Below are positions 37,470 through 49,270 of a stretch of DNA of 64,000 nt, piece by piece. The notes under the pieces are model-generated. The model was not told the origin of the DNA. It searched no databases and saw only the letters and a list, made by a program, of their open reading frames with translations. Source of the stretch: Rhodotorula mucilaginosa (taxonomy: Eukaryota; Basidiomycota; Microbotryomycetes; Sporidiobolales; Sporidiobolaceae); NCBI GenBank assembly GCA_034406715.1, contig CP137864.1:1178001-1242000 (forward strand), read 5' to 3'. Position 1 is the first letter of the stretch; the number at the start of each line of letters is the position of its first letter. Both the position numbers and the translations under genes were made by a program.

Positions 37470-38771
37470 TCAGGCCGAGCGGTGGCGCTCGCGCGGGTAC
37501 GAGTTCTCGAGCTTGTTCGCGTCGGTGGTGGCGGCGAGCTTGCTCGAGTTGGCGGCAGCGGCGCGGTCCGAAGCCTTCTGTACTTCCTCGTGCCAAACCT
37601 TCTCGTCCGTGGTGACCGACTCGAGCTCGATGAGCGCTTGCCTGCGCGTGTCAGCCTTAAAGATGCGCGTGATCTGACTGCGCAGATGCTCGGCCAGCTG
37701 CGGACACGCGGCGGCGCAGGGAGTCAGGACGCGCTTCGACATCCGACACCACGGGGAGGCGGACGGCTCATCTCTTCGAGCGAGATGGCGTGCTCGTCTC
37801 CTTGTTCCACGGGACGACGAGCGTCTACGGCGGCGCGGTCGTACATCGAAGAGGCGAAGCAGTAGATGCTCAGCTGCGCGAGTTTGCGTCAGCCAAGGTT
37901 GTCGTGCAGCCATGAAGCGGGGTGTCTTTGCGACGCACCTCATCACGGAACAGGCACTGAATAAGTATCTCCAGGATCTGGGGATCCAGATCCGTACGTG
38001 CCTTCGTAGCTTCTTCTTCGTCGTACGTGCCTGCGTACAGGTGACGGTGTCGGGGACCGAGAGTCAGCTCGACTGGCGTAGCACACGATCGCCGAGGCAG
38101 AGGTTCCACACGCACCTTCCTTCTCGGCGCGATCGAACTGTTCCCTCCAGTACTTCTTTCCCGCTTCGCTGCAAGTTTCCAGCCCGGGCATGTTGCGTTT
38201 GAGGTCATCGTCGAGAATGCGGGTCAGGCAGTTGATGGTGCCGACTTGAGGGGATCGCAAGGGAACGTGTCAGCCACATGACCTTGTAAGGGGAGCGAAG
38301 CTCGACGTACTGGTCAATTTGCACAGCGGGAAGAGGATCGTTTGCTGCTGCCAGCGCTCCGAGGCCACCATCGCGCCCGCGAGGGCGTTGATCAACTGCT
38401 TCGAAAAAATGATGACGATGAAGGGACGTCCCGCCACCGTGGTTCAGTTTGGTTCAGACCAGAGTGTCAGCGCTATGCCTCGTCCTCGTATGAACGAGCT
38501 CTTTGCTCACCGAATTCCTCTTCGTAGATAAAGTTGGTCTTGGTTCTACCCATCGACTTGAACACCGCCTTGAGTTCGTCGGTGGGGTCGACGAGGCGCG
38601 CTTTGATGAGCTGCGAGAGGGTGAGAGACGGCCCGCGAGGGTGGTCAGCAATGCTATATCCTGACCCGCGTAGCGTAGAGACCGGATCCGCATCGAGCAA
38701 GGTGGACTCACTTCGCCGGAAGCGAGGGCCTCATCGATGACATCGACTTCGTGCGTCTCGGAACGAGCCAT
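37470..38771 (-). CDS. Uncharacterised protein, multi-exon
   Basis: I do not recognise the family. The spliced protein starts MARSETHEVDVIDEALASGE and continues through LIKARLVDPTDELKAVFKSM, NFIYEEEF, LINALAGAMVASERWQQQT, GTINCLTRILDDDLKRNMPG, LDPQILEILIQCLFRDELSI, LAEHLRSQITRIFKADTRRQ and a charged C-terminus (stop at 37470). It is mostly helical and hydrophilic with one short hydrophobic patch (RPFIVIIFSKQL), about 270 residues, with no signal peptide. Codon use and intron style match its neighbours. The second intron (from about 38515 down to 38437) has a standard GTGAGC donor, but the only acceptor that keeps frame ends in GG instead of AG. It is divergent from the ULS1-like gene. Confidence 0.72.
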
Positions 38772-39135
38772 TCTTGTCTGGGTCTGAGTGCGGTTGTGGG
38801 TCGAAGCGAGAGAGTGCGCAAGCCTACAAGCGCAAACTTTGTAGTGGAAGGAGAGAGAGAGAGAGAAATAAGATCTGCATGAGAGGCTCGGAGCGAAAGT
38901 CAGTCGCGTAAGTTTGACATGCGGCGGCTCTCGACGCTGAAGCCGACGCGTCGACGTCTTCAAGTTGTTGACGCAGCGAGTCGCCGCCAACACGCATACG
39001 AGGTGAGAGAGCCTGCAGGTGCAAGGCAGAGAGCTTGTATTGATCTCACATCGCTATCGTGTGCGGTCAGCGCGTTGCCCCAGCGTCTGCCCACCTCTCG
39101 CGTCGACGCCCAGCAGCTCGCGAACGACGGCCACC
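38772..39135. promoter_or_regulatory. Divergent spacer unknown gene / ULS1-like gene
   Basis: This 364-bp divergent spacer includes a short GA repeat (GAGAGAGAGAGAGAAA near 38852-38868). Promoters for both genes should lie here. Confidence 0.55.
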
Positions 39136-42100
39136 ATGGAGCAGCCTGACGCGCTCCAGGTCCTGTGCAAGGCTTTCCAATGCCCTCAAGTAAGTCCCAA
39201 GGGCTAGCCGACGCGTCCAGGTCCCGGCCGAGAGGGCGTACTGACTGTGGAGGACCTCTGCCCTCCTCGTGTCGACAGAATCCCAGCGAGGCCCAACTCA
39301 CGTGCCTCCCAGAGTTCAGGAGGCACCTCCAGGACTTTCCTTACGACACCGAGTTTGTCATCGAGCAGACCCCCGATACTGGCTACGGGTGGGCTCAATC
39401 TTCGAAGACACGCCTCGCTGGTCCGGGCGACGTTCGCGCGCAAAACCGACTAACCTTGCTCTCTGCACGCCCCGCAGCTCGCTCATCTGCATGGAAGAGT
39501 CGTGTTTCGACGAGATCAAGCTCGAGCCGAGCCCTCTCGCCTTCGACGGAGGACTCGGACGCGGCGTCGGCTGGCTGCAAAAGTTTGGCGTACGCGACTC
39601 GGCTCGTTGATGTTCGGGATCCCGCGACATGAGCCTGACAGACGCGACTTGCACCCTACAGGAGCATATCGCGCAGAAGCCTGAGCACGTCAAGTGCCGC
39701 AACGAGCGCTTGCAGCTCGACAAGGTTCGTCCAGGCCGTCGGCCGAGCCTCCTCCTTCAAGGCGCATCTATCTTGACATGTTCGGACTACATCACAGGTC
39801 ATCAAGTCTGAAGCACCGCCCGACTCGTGGGTAAGTTGTCCATTCCCTATCTTGACATGCAGGCGGGGGCCCCGGGTGTTGACGAGCGCCAAATGCCGGG
39901 TCTCCTCCGTACAGACTCCCAAGGTCGAAAAACCGTCGAGCTCGCTGAACAGCGCCTATTCGAGCGATGCCGAGTCGTTCACCAAGAAGCTGCACGCTTC
40001 CGGCGACCGCAAGGCCGAAGTCCCACCCGTCGCGTCCGGATCCGGCGCGAGGGCGTTCGCCTCGAACGTCGGCGCGTCCACGTCGTCGTCGTCGGCGTCC
40101 TCCTCCTCCGCGTCGCTCAACAAGGTGTCCAAGAAGCGCCCTTCGGACCCGACGCAACGCTCCTCTGCTGGAGCCGTCTTCGCAGACGAGCTCGAGCCTC
40201 TGGACAAGAAGCCCAAGCTCGCGCCGGAACCGGGCGTCCTCGCGCCGTCCGCCGCCAACGCCCTCAACGCGCCTCAGGCCAATCCCGCTACAGCGCTCAA
40301 CATCATCCGGACCAAAGTCGACGGGCTCCGGGCGCAGATTGCGACCCTCGTCAACGGTTGGACGGCGCTTTACTCAATCCCGGCCGCAGAACGCGGAACC
40401 GACTTCAACTCGAAGCTCCAAACGGCGACCGCAAAGTACGGACAGATGCGCGCGCAGCTGGAAGCCGCCGAGACGGAACTCAGGTCGCACCAGCAGGCGG
40501 AAGCGTATGCGAGGCTGGCGGCCTTGGGCGCGGCTGGGAACGCCGGACTGCTCGCGGGCGACGCCATGATGGGCGTCATGAACGGCCTCTCGGGTGCTCA
40601 GCTCCCCGGCCATGCGGAGGATTCCGACGACGACGAGGCGCGCCTGTGGGGTGCCGTTGACGCCGGCATGAACCAGGACGAGCTCGAACAGTTTGTCAAG
40701 GGCGTCTGCGACAGCGAAGGCTTCGAGGGCAACGCCAACGTCAACAATGCCGCGACGATCATTGGACTCAAGAACCAGCAGTCGTTCCTTCCGCACATGA
40801 ACATTCGCTTGATGCCTCATCAAGTACGTTGTTCGGCCGCTCCTTTCCGCATTCGAGCTCTTCTGACTTTTCTTCCCGACTCGCTCCGCAGATCATCGCC
40901 TGCGCTTGGATGAAGCAGCAAGAAGCCGGCAAGCAGTACGGTTCGTCTACAGTCGTCCTCGCTTTTCGCTGTTACTATAACCGGGCACTGACACGCTGCG
41001 ACGATCCTTTCGCGCAGGCGGTATTCTCGCCGACGAGATGGCAAGTCCCTGGTCCCGCACGCTCGTCTAGGTCTTTCGCAGGCGCTGACCCTCGTGTCTG
41101 GTCAACTTGTGCAGGGTCTCGGGAAGACGGTCGAAGCGATCGCGACGTGCATTCTGAACCCGAGCAACGACCCGAGCGAAAAGACGACCCTCGTCTTGGC
41201 TCCGTTGGCTCTGCTGCAGCAGTGGAAGAACGAGATCGAAGAGAAGGTCGAAAAGGACTACGTCTCTGTCCTGATCTACCACGGTGAGCCTCTTATCTGT
41301 ATCCCTGCGATGCCTCGAAGATACTGATTCTGCGATGCCCGACGTTCTGCAGGTCCGGACCGTCGCCAGTACAAGGTCAAGCACCTCAAGAAATACGACT
41401 TCATCCTGACGACCTACGCTACGTTGATTCACGACGTGAGTCGAGTGATTCTCCTCGTCGGCCTTGTACGCGGTAGGCTTACCGAGTCTGGTGCAGTACG
41501 GCGACGAAGAGTCGCTCGAGAAAAAGGCCAAGTTGAAAGCGAAGCGCATCGCGAAAGACACCGGCGAGGCTCAGGACTGGGAGGACTTCCTTGAGCGCGG
41601 CGAAGACGGTCCTTTGTTCAAGATGAGCTTCTACCGGTACGTTCCTAGACTGGTTCGAGTGCGCTCAGTGCTGATACTTTGTCCTTGCAGCGTCATCATC
41701 GACGAAGCCCGTAAATCCTCGAACCTTTTTTTCCTTCTAGTCCCCGAGCGCGCGTTCACCTTCAGATTGTCCACGCCTGCAGAGTCGATTCGCAACCGAC
41801 AGACTAAGATCTCCCGCGCCGTCACGCGCATCGACAGCTTGTACCGCTGGGCTTTGACCGGAACGCCGATCACCAATTCGCTCGCAGATCTGTATCCGCT
41901 CTTCCGTTTCCTCCAGCTCAAGCCGTGGTACGATTGGACCAGGTACCGCGCGCATGGTCAGTCTCTTGTGGCGCTTCTTCCGAGCGAAGGATCACGACGC
42001 TAATGATTACTGCGACGTGGTGCAGTCTGCGCTTACGAGAACAAGAGGCCCGAAGTCGCCGGGCGCAAGGCACAAGCTATCCTCCGCAGCGTGAGCCGAG

Positions 42101-44797
42101 GAATGCGAGTCGTTCCGATCGCAAGCGTGCTGACTTCACACTTCGGCTCGTCAGTGCATGCTCAGGCGGAAGAAGGTGAGAGAGGACAGAGCTGACTCTC
42201 GCGAGCGAGGGAAGCCCGCTGATGAGCATCACAATCGACTTCAGGACTCGAAACTCGACGGCAAGGAGCTCATCACGCTTCCGCCGAAGACCATCACCAT
42301 GCACGAACTCGAGTTCAGCCCCGAAGAACGCGAGATCTGTGAGTGGCTTCGTGTCTCTTCTGCTTTCTTACTCCCGCTGACAGCCCCGACTTGCAGACGA
42401 GATGATCGAGACGAGGGCTCAGCAGAAATTCAGTACGTCAACAGTTGTCCAGTGCCTGCGCGGAATCTCTTGCTGAATCGTGTTCTCCTCGCGTGCAGAC
42501 AAGTTCCTCAAGGCTGGTACCGTCATGCGCAACTACTCGCACGTAAGTCGGGTGTCGGCCGTCTAGTCTGCTCGGAAGTCTTGCTGACCTGCCGGGAGTG
42601 ATAGATCCTCGTGCTGCTTCTCCGCCTCCGTCAGCTTTGCATTCACCCAGCCCTGCTCATCGACGGTGAGTCCCATCTCTCTCGCACCAGGCCTCAGACC
42701 CCGCTGACCAAGTCCTCTCGACTCTTCTAGCTGAGCAAACGATCGCCAAGAAGGAAGAGATCAAGCAGGCGATCAAGGAAGACGCCAAGAGGGCAAGGAC
42801 GGAAGTCGGTCCTGCCTTTGTCGAGCTCATCAAGAAGAAGCTTCTCGAGGCCGCTGTCGAGCGTATCGAAGCTGAGCACCGCGGTACCGAAGTCGCCGAG
42901 GACGAGTGCGCGATCTGCGTGGTGCGTTCGCTTCCACACATTCGTCTCCTGCTTTGGAGTTCAGCTGACACTCCGTAACGAGCAACAGGAGTCGTACGAG
43001 CAGAACGAGAACGGCGCCATCGTCACCCGCTGCGGTCACATCTTCTGCATGGGCTGTATCGAAGACTACTTGCAGGGAGCCGCGCCGCAGGACCACGACG
43101 AGGAAGGTGCCGAGTTGAAGTGCAAGGAGAACCAGCGCCCGTGCCCGATGTGAACTTTCGATTGCTGACTGCTCATCGCCGTGAGATGGCCGGAGGCTGA
43201 CCTGTATGCGTCTCACAGGTGCCGGAAGCCGATTTCGCGCGAGGAAGTGAGTCAAACCTCTTTGCCACACGAACGCTCGCGCGGACACTGACCGCACACC
43301 TCCCCAGGTCTACCGCCTCGAAGCGTTCCAGCCGACGGACGAGGAGATCTGCACGGCCGCGAACCTCGAAGCCGACGTCGGCAACGATGATGACGACTCG
43401 GAGAGCCTCAACGGCTTCATCGTTGACGATGACGAGGAAGATGACGACGGCGACTACGGCAAGGCGCCGCAGAAGAAGAAGAAAGTGCCTCGGATGCAGA
43501 ACCGAGCGGTCATCCAGAGCGACGAGGACGAAAGTGAGGCGGAGGAGGAACCGGCACCTCGTCGCGTGAAGAAGAACAAGAGTTCGGACAAGGGCAAAGA
43601 GAAGGCGGACGACAAGGGCAAGGTCAAGACGACCTTCACTTGGGGTGATGTGCGTACTGTCCGAGGTCCCGGTCACCCTGAGGCTGTACCCACCTGACGC
43701 GTTGACCTGCAGCAAGAGCCGAGTACCAAGATTCTCTGGGCTTACAACGAACTCGACCGCATGTTTGCGGAGGATCCGACCGGTGCGCACATGTGTCTCT
43801 CAGCCTCGAACCTCGGCGCAGACTGACAGTGGCGAACCCGTGCGCAGACAAGGTCATCATCATCTCTTCTTTCACGTCGGCTCTCGACTTGATGAACGAG
43901 TTCCTGCTTCGCAAAGGCGTCAAGTCGTGCCGCTACCAGGGCGACATGAACATTGGCGAACGCGAGGAAGCGATTCGCCGCCTCAAAAAGAGCAACAAGT
44001 GCAAGGTCATGCTCCGTACGTTTCTCTGCGCTCGTTTCGGACTTCCTTGCTCCCGCTGATGGGTCTCCCCTCTACAGTCTCGCTCAAGTGCGGTGGAGTT
44101 GGCCTGTGAGTGGTGGATTGGAGGCTGAAGAGATAGAGCTCGGCTGACTTTGCTTACGTGCAGCACCTTGACGAGGGCGAACCGCGTTATCGCGCTTGGT
44201 GAGTCTCCATCCTCGCTATGACTCGCAACCCTGGGCTGACTATAGACTTCGCCTTGACCTGCAGACCTCGCTTGGTCTACCGCTGTGGAGAGTCAAGCGT
44301 TCGACCGTGTGCACCGTATCGGACAAGAAAAGGTGCGTTCCGTGACCTGGACTTGAGAGTTGAAGGCGCACTGCTGACATCCGATTCTCGTTGGGCCGTC
44401 GCGGGTACAGGAGGTCGTCGTGTGAGTGTTCTATATGTCCTTCTCGCGATCTTGTGTGGCGCTGACGCTCGCTCGCTCGCATACCCGCAGCAACCGCCTC
44501 ACGATCAAGGACACTGGTAAGCTCGCAGAAGCAGTCAAAGCAAAGAGGCGGTCGCTGATCTTGACTGTCTGCCCTACAGTCGAGCAGCGCATCCTTGCCC
44601 TGCAGGAGAAGAAGCAGAGTCTGGCCGACGCCGCCACCGGCGAAGGAAACGGTCAAAGTAAGTCACGGGCGCGCGAGGACGTTCGGATTTTGGGACGCTG
44701 ACTCGAACGAACGCCTGAACCTGCAGAGATGGGCAAGCTCACGGTCGACGATCTGGCCGGCCTCTTCGGCCTGAACAGGCGCGGCGAGCGCATCTGA
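39136..44797 (+). CDS. ULS1: SNF2-family translocase with RING finger (Uls1/Ris1/Rrp2-like)
   Basis: A nuclear ATP-dependent DNA translocase with an embedded RING ubiquitin ligase, of the group acting on SUMO-modified chromatin proteins. The N-terminus starts MEQPDALQVLCKAFQCPQ. Helicase motifs are in order: LMPHQIIACAWMKQQEAG, ILADEMGLGKT (Walker A), TTLVLAPLALLQQWKNEI, VIIDEAQSIRN (DEAQ box), RWALTGTPITNSLADLYPLF, then the RING CAICVESY...TRCGHIFCMGCI...CPMC, then VIIISSFTSALDLMNEFL, SLKCGGVGLTLTRANRVIAL and DRVHRIGQEKEV. It ends GLFGLNRRGERI (stop 44795-44797). No HIRAN domain is visible, arguing against Rad5. Around 20 introns. The one inside the Walker A region (41041-41114) is GC-AG. 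SUMO-interacting motifs were not clearly identifiable. Confidence 0.92.
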
Positions 44798-45130
44798 AAG
44801 AATCAATCGAAACCGCTTGTTTGCTTTTCGCTTGTTGTCAATACTTTTAAGTACACCCATCTATACCTGTCAATACGAAGCAGTACCCTCTCTATACATG
44901 GGCTCGGGAAAACATCAAGATCTCTGCTTCTCGGCCGAATCCGATCAAGCGTCTCGAAGGACACGACGCCCTCGTGCTCTGCAGCCTCTTATACGCACGC
45001 ACTGCCGGGCAATACGGCTGTGATTCATCAAGCAAGCCGCCCTATGGTCCTGGGCCCGCTCCGAAGTGCTTCGACTCGCAGACTCATCCTCCCCCACTCC
45101 GCCGTTCAATCACCGAGATTGCGAGCGACC
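44798..45130. other. Intergenic region, tandem genes
   Basis: This 333-bp stretch has an A/T-rich ULS1 3' UTR (44810-44900) followed by the promoter of the FAH-fold gene. Nothing else is seen. Confidence 0.6.
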
Positions 45131-46292
45131 ATGGCTACGTTTCAGCGACTCGTGCGCTTTGTACCCAAGTCAGGGGGCGAGCCTCTTATCGGCGAGCCGG
45201 TCAAACACGACCAGGACGTCGGTCTGGCTACGCATGCCGGAGAGCCGGTCGAAGTCGAGGTGTTCGCAGGTCGGAGCGTCCTCCAGCCGGGCGAGCGGAC
45301 GGGCAAGAAGGAGCAGGTCGAGCGATTGCTGAGCCCTCTCGCTGCGTCCGAAGTCGGCACGATCCGATGTATCGGTCTCAACGTGAGTCAACTGCGGGCT
45401 TTCCTCCCTCCGCAGCTTTCTAGCTCCAGCGGAACCGTGCATGTTGACTTTCTCGCCCACCCACAAGTACCGGAACCATGCGAACGAAGTCAACCTCCCG
45501 ATCCCGGAAGTTCCGGTCCTCTTCATGAAGCCGTCGACCGCGTTAAGCGACCCGTTCCCTGCGCCGACGGTTCTTCCCAAGGCGTTCGCGAAAGACGACT
45601 CTGCGGATTACGAGTCGGAGCTCGCTGTCGTCCTCGGCAAGGACTGCAAGAATGTCTCGGAAGCAGAAGCGATGGACTACGTGCTCGGGTCAGTCGGGTC
45701 CTTTCCTAGCCCCGACTTGGGCCTCCACTGATACCTGACGCATCCGAGCAGCTACACCGCCTCGAACGACGTCTCTTGCCGCGCGCCGCAGTTTGCCCAG
45801 TCGCAGTGGTGCTTCTCAAAGTCTTTCGACACGGCATGCCCGATCGGTCCGGCACTCTTGCACCGAGACGCCGTCAAGGAGGTCTCTGATCTCCGGATCA
45901 AGGGCGAGCTGAGCGGAGAAGTGGTACAAGAGAGCGGTCTCGAGTGCGTACTCGCGCCCTGGGCTCCATTATGTCGGCAGAGGTAGCTTACGGATGCCTA
46001 GTGGCTTTACAGCGACTTGATCTTCTCGGTACCCAAGATTGTGTCCTTCTTGTCGCAAGGGACGACTCTGCCGGCAGGCACCGTCATCCTAACAGGGTCA
46101 GTCGCCCCATGCTCCTCGTATGCTCTCGACGCTTGCTCACTGTCTCGTGACGAGTACCCAACGCGCAGCACTCCCGCGGGCGTCGGATTCTCCAAGAAGC
46201 CGCCTCGCCGCCTCCGCGACGGCGACGAATTCCGTGTCTCGCTGACGCATGGAGTCGGGACCCTGATCAACAAGATTGTCCTAGAGAAGTAG
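45131..46292 (+). CDS. Fumarylacetoacetate-hydrolase-fold protein (FAHD-like)
   Basis: FAH-superfamily enzymes hydrolyse, decarboxylate or tautomerise acylpyruvates and oxaloacetate with a divalent metal. The start MATFQRLVRFVP (45131) leads into TIRCIGLNYRNHANEVNLPI, EVPVLFMKPSTALSDP and the metal-binding segment DYESELAVVLGKD. YTASNDVSCRAPQFAQSQW, FSKSFDTACPIGPAL and ILTGTPAGVGFSKKPP follow, and it ends LINKIVLEK. Acidic ligands in the YESELAVV segment are present, so an active enzyme is expected. An N-terminal extension before the core resembles the FAHD2/Fmp41 subgroup, recently linked to oxaloacetate keto-enol tautomerisation; that link is inference. Five short introns. Confidence 0.92.
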
Positions 46293-46673
46293 ATCAGGCA
46301 AGAGTTCTATCAAAGGGTGACAATGCAGACTGGGCAGAGAGAGACAAGTTCGGGTATACGTGAGTCAAAAAGGGGGGAGCAGGGTGTGAGGAGAGGGCCA
46401 GGTGCAAGGAACGAGTGCACACGCGTGAGCGCCTACAAAGACGCTCACGCCATGGTCGAGAGGGAATGAGGGGTTTCGTTAAGAAGGGAGAGAGTCAACT
46501 AGGTACGAGAGTCGGGAGCGAGGGGGGGCGTGAGCATCAAGCGTGGAGAGGCATGGATGGAGTGAGCAGCTAATAAGTGTCTGTATACGGGAGGGGGCTT
46601 GGCGAGGTAAAGGGAGTCAAGAAGAAGAAAGTGTCCAAAAAGACGAGCGAGGTAACGTTCGCCAGTCGCGGTT
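46293..46673. other. Convergent intergenic region, purine-rich
   Basis: This 381-bp stretch between converging genes is strongly G/A-rich on the plus strand (46330-46560). It probably holds two 3' UTRs. No gene is seen. Confidence 0.6.
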
Positions 46674-48755
46674 TTACTTCTTGGTGAGCTTGGCGCCGCC
46701 GCCGCCAGCGCGACGCGCGACGGCCTGCTCGAAGCGAGTCTTGCCGTCCCAGTTCTCCATCAACTCGGCAAAGACCTCGCCCATCATCTTGGACGGCAAC
46801 TCGACAAAGAAGTGGAACGCGATCGCGAGCGCGACCGTGATGGCAAACATGGCGATCCAGCACGTGCCGAGGACGGCCTGCGCCGACGAACCGTTGTTGT
46901 GCATGTTGAGCGCAATGTCGGGCACGATGGTGAAAGTGATGGCGGGCGCGAGGAGGACCATGCCCGGCGCGAGTTTGCCGAGCGACCGCATGACGACGTT
47001 GCCGAGGATGTTTTGCGCAAGTCCGGAGGTCTCGATGCAGAACAACCAGCAGACGGCAAAGAGGGCGTCGCAGAAGGTCAACTCGGGGTGGTCGGTCACG
47101 TTGATCGTCGCCATGCCCGAGTTGACATTGTCGCGGAGGACGGGCACCCATTGGAACACGAGCGCGATCGCGATCAGGACGGCGTGGAGCGAGAGCCGCT
47201 GCCACAGGGCCCACTTGGTGCGGATCGTGTGCAGGTGGCCGTGCGCGTGCATGTCGGCGATGACGAGGCCGAGGACGGCGACGAAAAAGTAGTTGTACGT
47301 CGTCCACGAGAAGAAGGCGACGATGGCGTACACCCAGTACCGGTTCGACGACAGGTTGCCGAGCATAAAGTGCACGGTGTAGACCGCGTACGACGACTGG
47401 AAGAACCACGGCATCGTCCAGAGGTTGCCGGCAAAGGTCTGACCGGCGATCGTGTCGGTCTCGTAAACGGTGAACTGGAAAGAAAACCAGCTGTCAGCGC
47501 CGGCTCGTACAAACGCGCGCGACAGAGCGTGCCTCGCAACGTACCAAGTTGAAGATGAGGGTGCAGAATCCGGCAAAATTGGTGATCAGATTCCAGTACG
47601 GCTCGTCCATGCCGACGTTGTTGCAGTTGGCCGTCTTGCCGTTCGCCGACAGGCCCCACTGGATCGCGACGACGACAATGACGGGGAGGAGGAACCGGAA
47701 CGGCCGGATGAGCATGGCGCGGGTCAACCGGGCCCACGAGATGAGCGCCGTGTTGGCCTTGGCGCCGCCGGGACCGGTCGCGCCGGGCGACGGGACGTCC
47801 CACAGCGGCGTGACGAGACTCCGACCGAGCAGGAGCAAGAGGAAAGTCCAACCGAGACCGGTCGAGCTGCGAAGAAGAGAAAAAAAGCGCCGCCGGTCAG
47901 TGCTCGTAAAGAAAGGGGAATGGTACGCCACAGGTCAACTCACCGGACGATGTAGAGGGGGCTGCTGCGTTGAATGGCCGAGTAGTCGTTGTTCGAGATG
48001 GTCGCGTCAAAGTAGGTACCGTTCAAGACGACCCAGGCGGCGATGAACTTCATCCCGTCGAGGTAACCGAGGCGGGGCAACTTGACGTGCCGCTCGTCCT
48101 TGCCGCTGTCGGCGAGGTTGGCGCCGCTCCACGCGCGGTAGAGGGCCTTGAGTCCGGTCGGTTTCGGCCCGCGGCGGTACGGGGTGCTGTTGCTGCCGGA
48201 CGACGAGCTGGTCGAGGGAGCAATGTACTCGCCGAGCTGGTCGGCGGCGCCGAGCCGGATCTTTTCGTCCTGGACCTTTTCGACGCCGGGAGTCATGACT
48301 TCGGACCCGGCGAGGGTCGGGCTACTCTCCATGTACATGGCGTTCGAGAGCGGGTGCGCGGCGCCTCCCTGGCCCAGGCCCTGGCCGTTGTGGCCGGCGG
48401 CCGGACCGTACGACGACGAGTACCGGATGTTGGGGGGGTTGGGCGAGTAGCCGGTGGCGGAGGAGCGCATGGCTGCCGGGTTCAGGGGCGAGGGGTTGGC
48501 GAGCGAGGTGGCGGACCCGGCGTGGGACTGGTAGCGCGGGAGGGAAGGGGTCGAGCCGTAGTTGACGTACGGCATCGTCGACGGCTCGTTCTGAGCGCCG
48601 TTGATGGGGCCGTCGCCGATCGAGCCCTGGCTCGAGTTGGCCGACTGCTGCCTGAACGGCCTCGGCGGGCCTTGCATCGCTGCGCCGTGTTGGTTGTCGT
48701 ACGGCGACGACGAGACGGGGGGAGGGTACGCGTGCGAGGAAGAGTCGTACGCCAT
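46674..48755 (-). CDS. Acyltransferase-3 family polytopic membrane protein
   Basis: The family comprises multi-span membrane O-acyltransferases acting on sugars, lipids or sterols. The first 220 residues are disordered and Ser/Pro/Gly-rich (MAYDSSSHAYPPPVSSSPYD). The membrane part begins YLDGMKFIAAWVVLNGTYFD, then STGLGWTFLLLLLGRSLVTP, LTRAMLIRPFRFLLPVIVVV, GNLWTMPWFFQSSYAVYTVH, YWVYAIVAFFSWTTYNYFFV and ITVALAIAFHFFVELPSKMM. It ends in RRAGGGGAKLTKK (stop 46674-46676). Two short introns. The first TM segment aligns with the usual LDGLRGIAALLVVLFH motif, but the catalytic His position appears to be Asn (VVLNG), so catalytic activity is doubtful or the residue lies elsewhere. The substrate is unknown. 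Confidence 0.85.
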
Positions 48756-49270
48756 GGCGGCTGCTGCGGGTAGCGGTGGCTGGTTGGGTCAGTACACCGT
48801 GTCACTCTGTATGCCCCGTATGCGCGCTGGGTGTACGCACGCGAGATCGGAGGTCGCGATCTGAAACGAAGACGCAGGTCGAGAGGCGATCAGGGAGCCA
48901 ACAACGCGCACTGGGAGGGGGAAGCAGGCGGGGCTAAGCAACAAGCCCGGGACTCTGTCGTAGGCTGCTTGATCCGTCTGCACGCCGAGTGAGCGCACGT
49001 CGAGGGACAAGGATGCACCGCTCTCCCTTCTTCGCGAGCTCTCGGCTGCGCGCGCGCACTCGCTCCGCCTTCTCTCGCCTCTCTCTGGTCATTCCCAAGT
49101 ATAGTGTAAGAAATTTGCATCATCATACAACAACAGCTATCATCTCACACAGCAGCGAGGAGCCTGTCGAACGGACAATCAGCGAAGGAAATGCCTTCTG
49201 GTCAGGGGGAAGGGAGGCCAGCTCACCTGCAGTCGTCGCGCTACGGCACGCCCTCCTCGAGAAGCCTCGC
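48756..49270. other. Intergenic region upstream of acyltransferase / downstream of RHO4
   Basis: Both flanking genes are on the minus strand. This 515-bp stretch holds the acyltransferase promoter and 5' UTR and the RHO4 3' UTR. An A/T-rich patch lies near 49095-49150. No gene is called. Confidence 0.55.
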
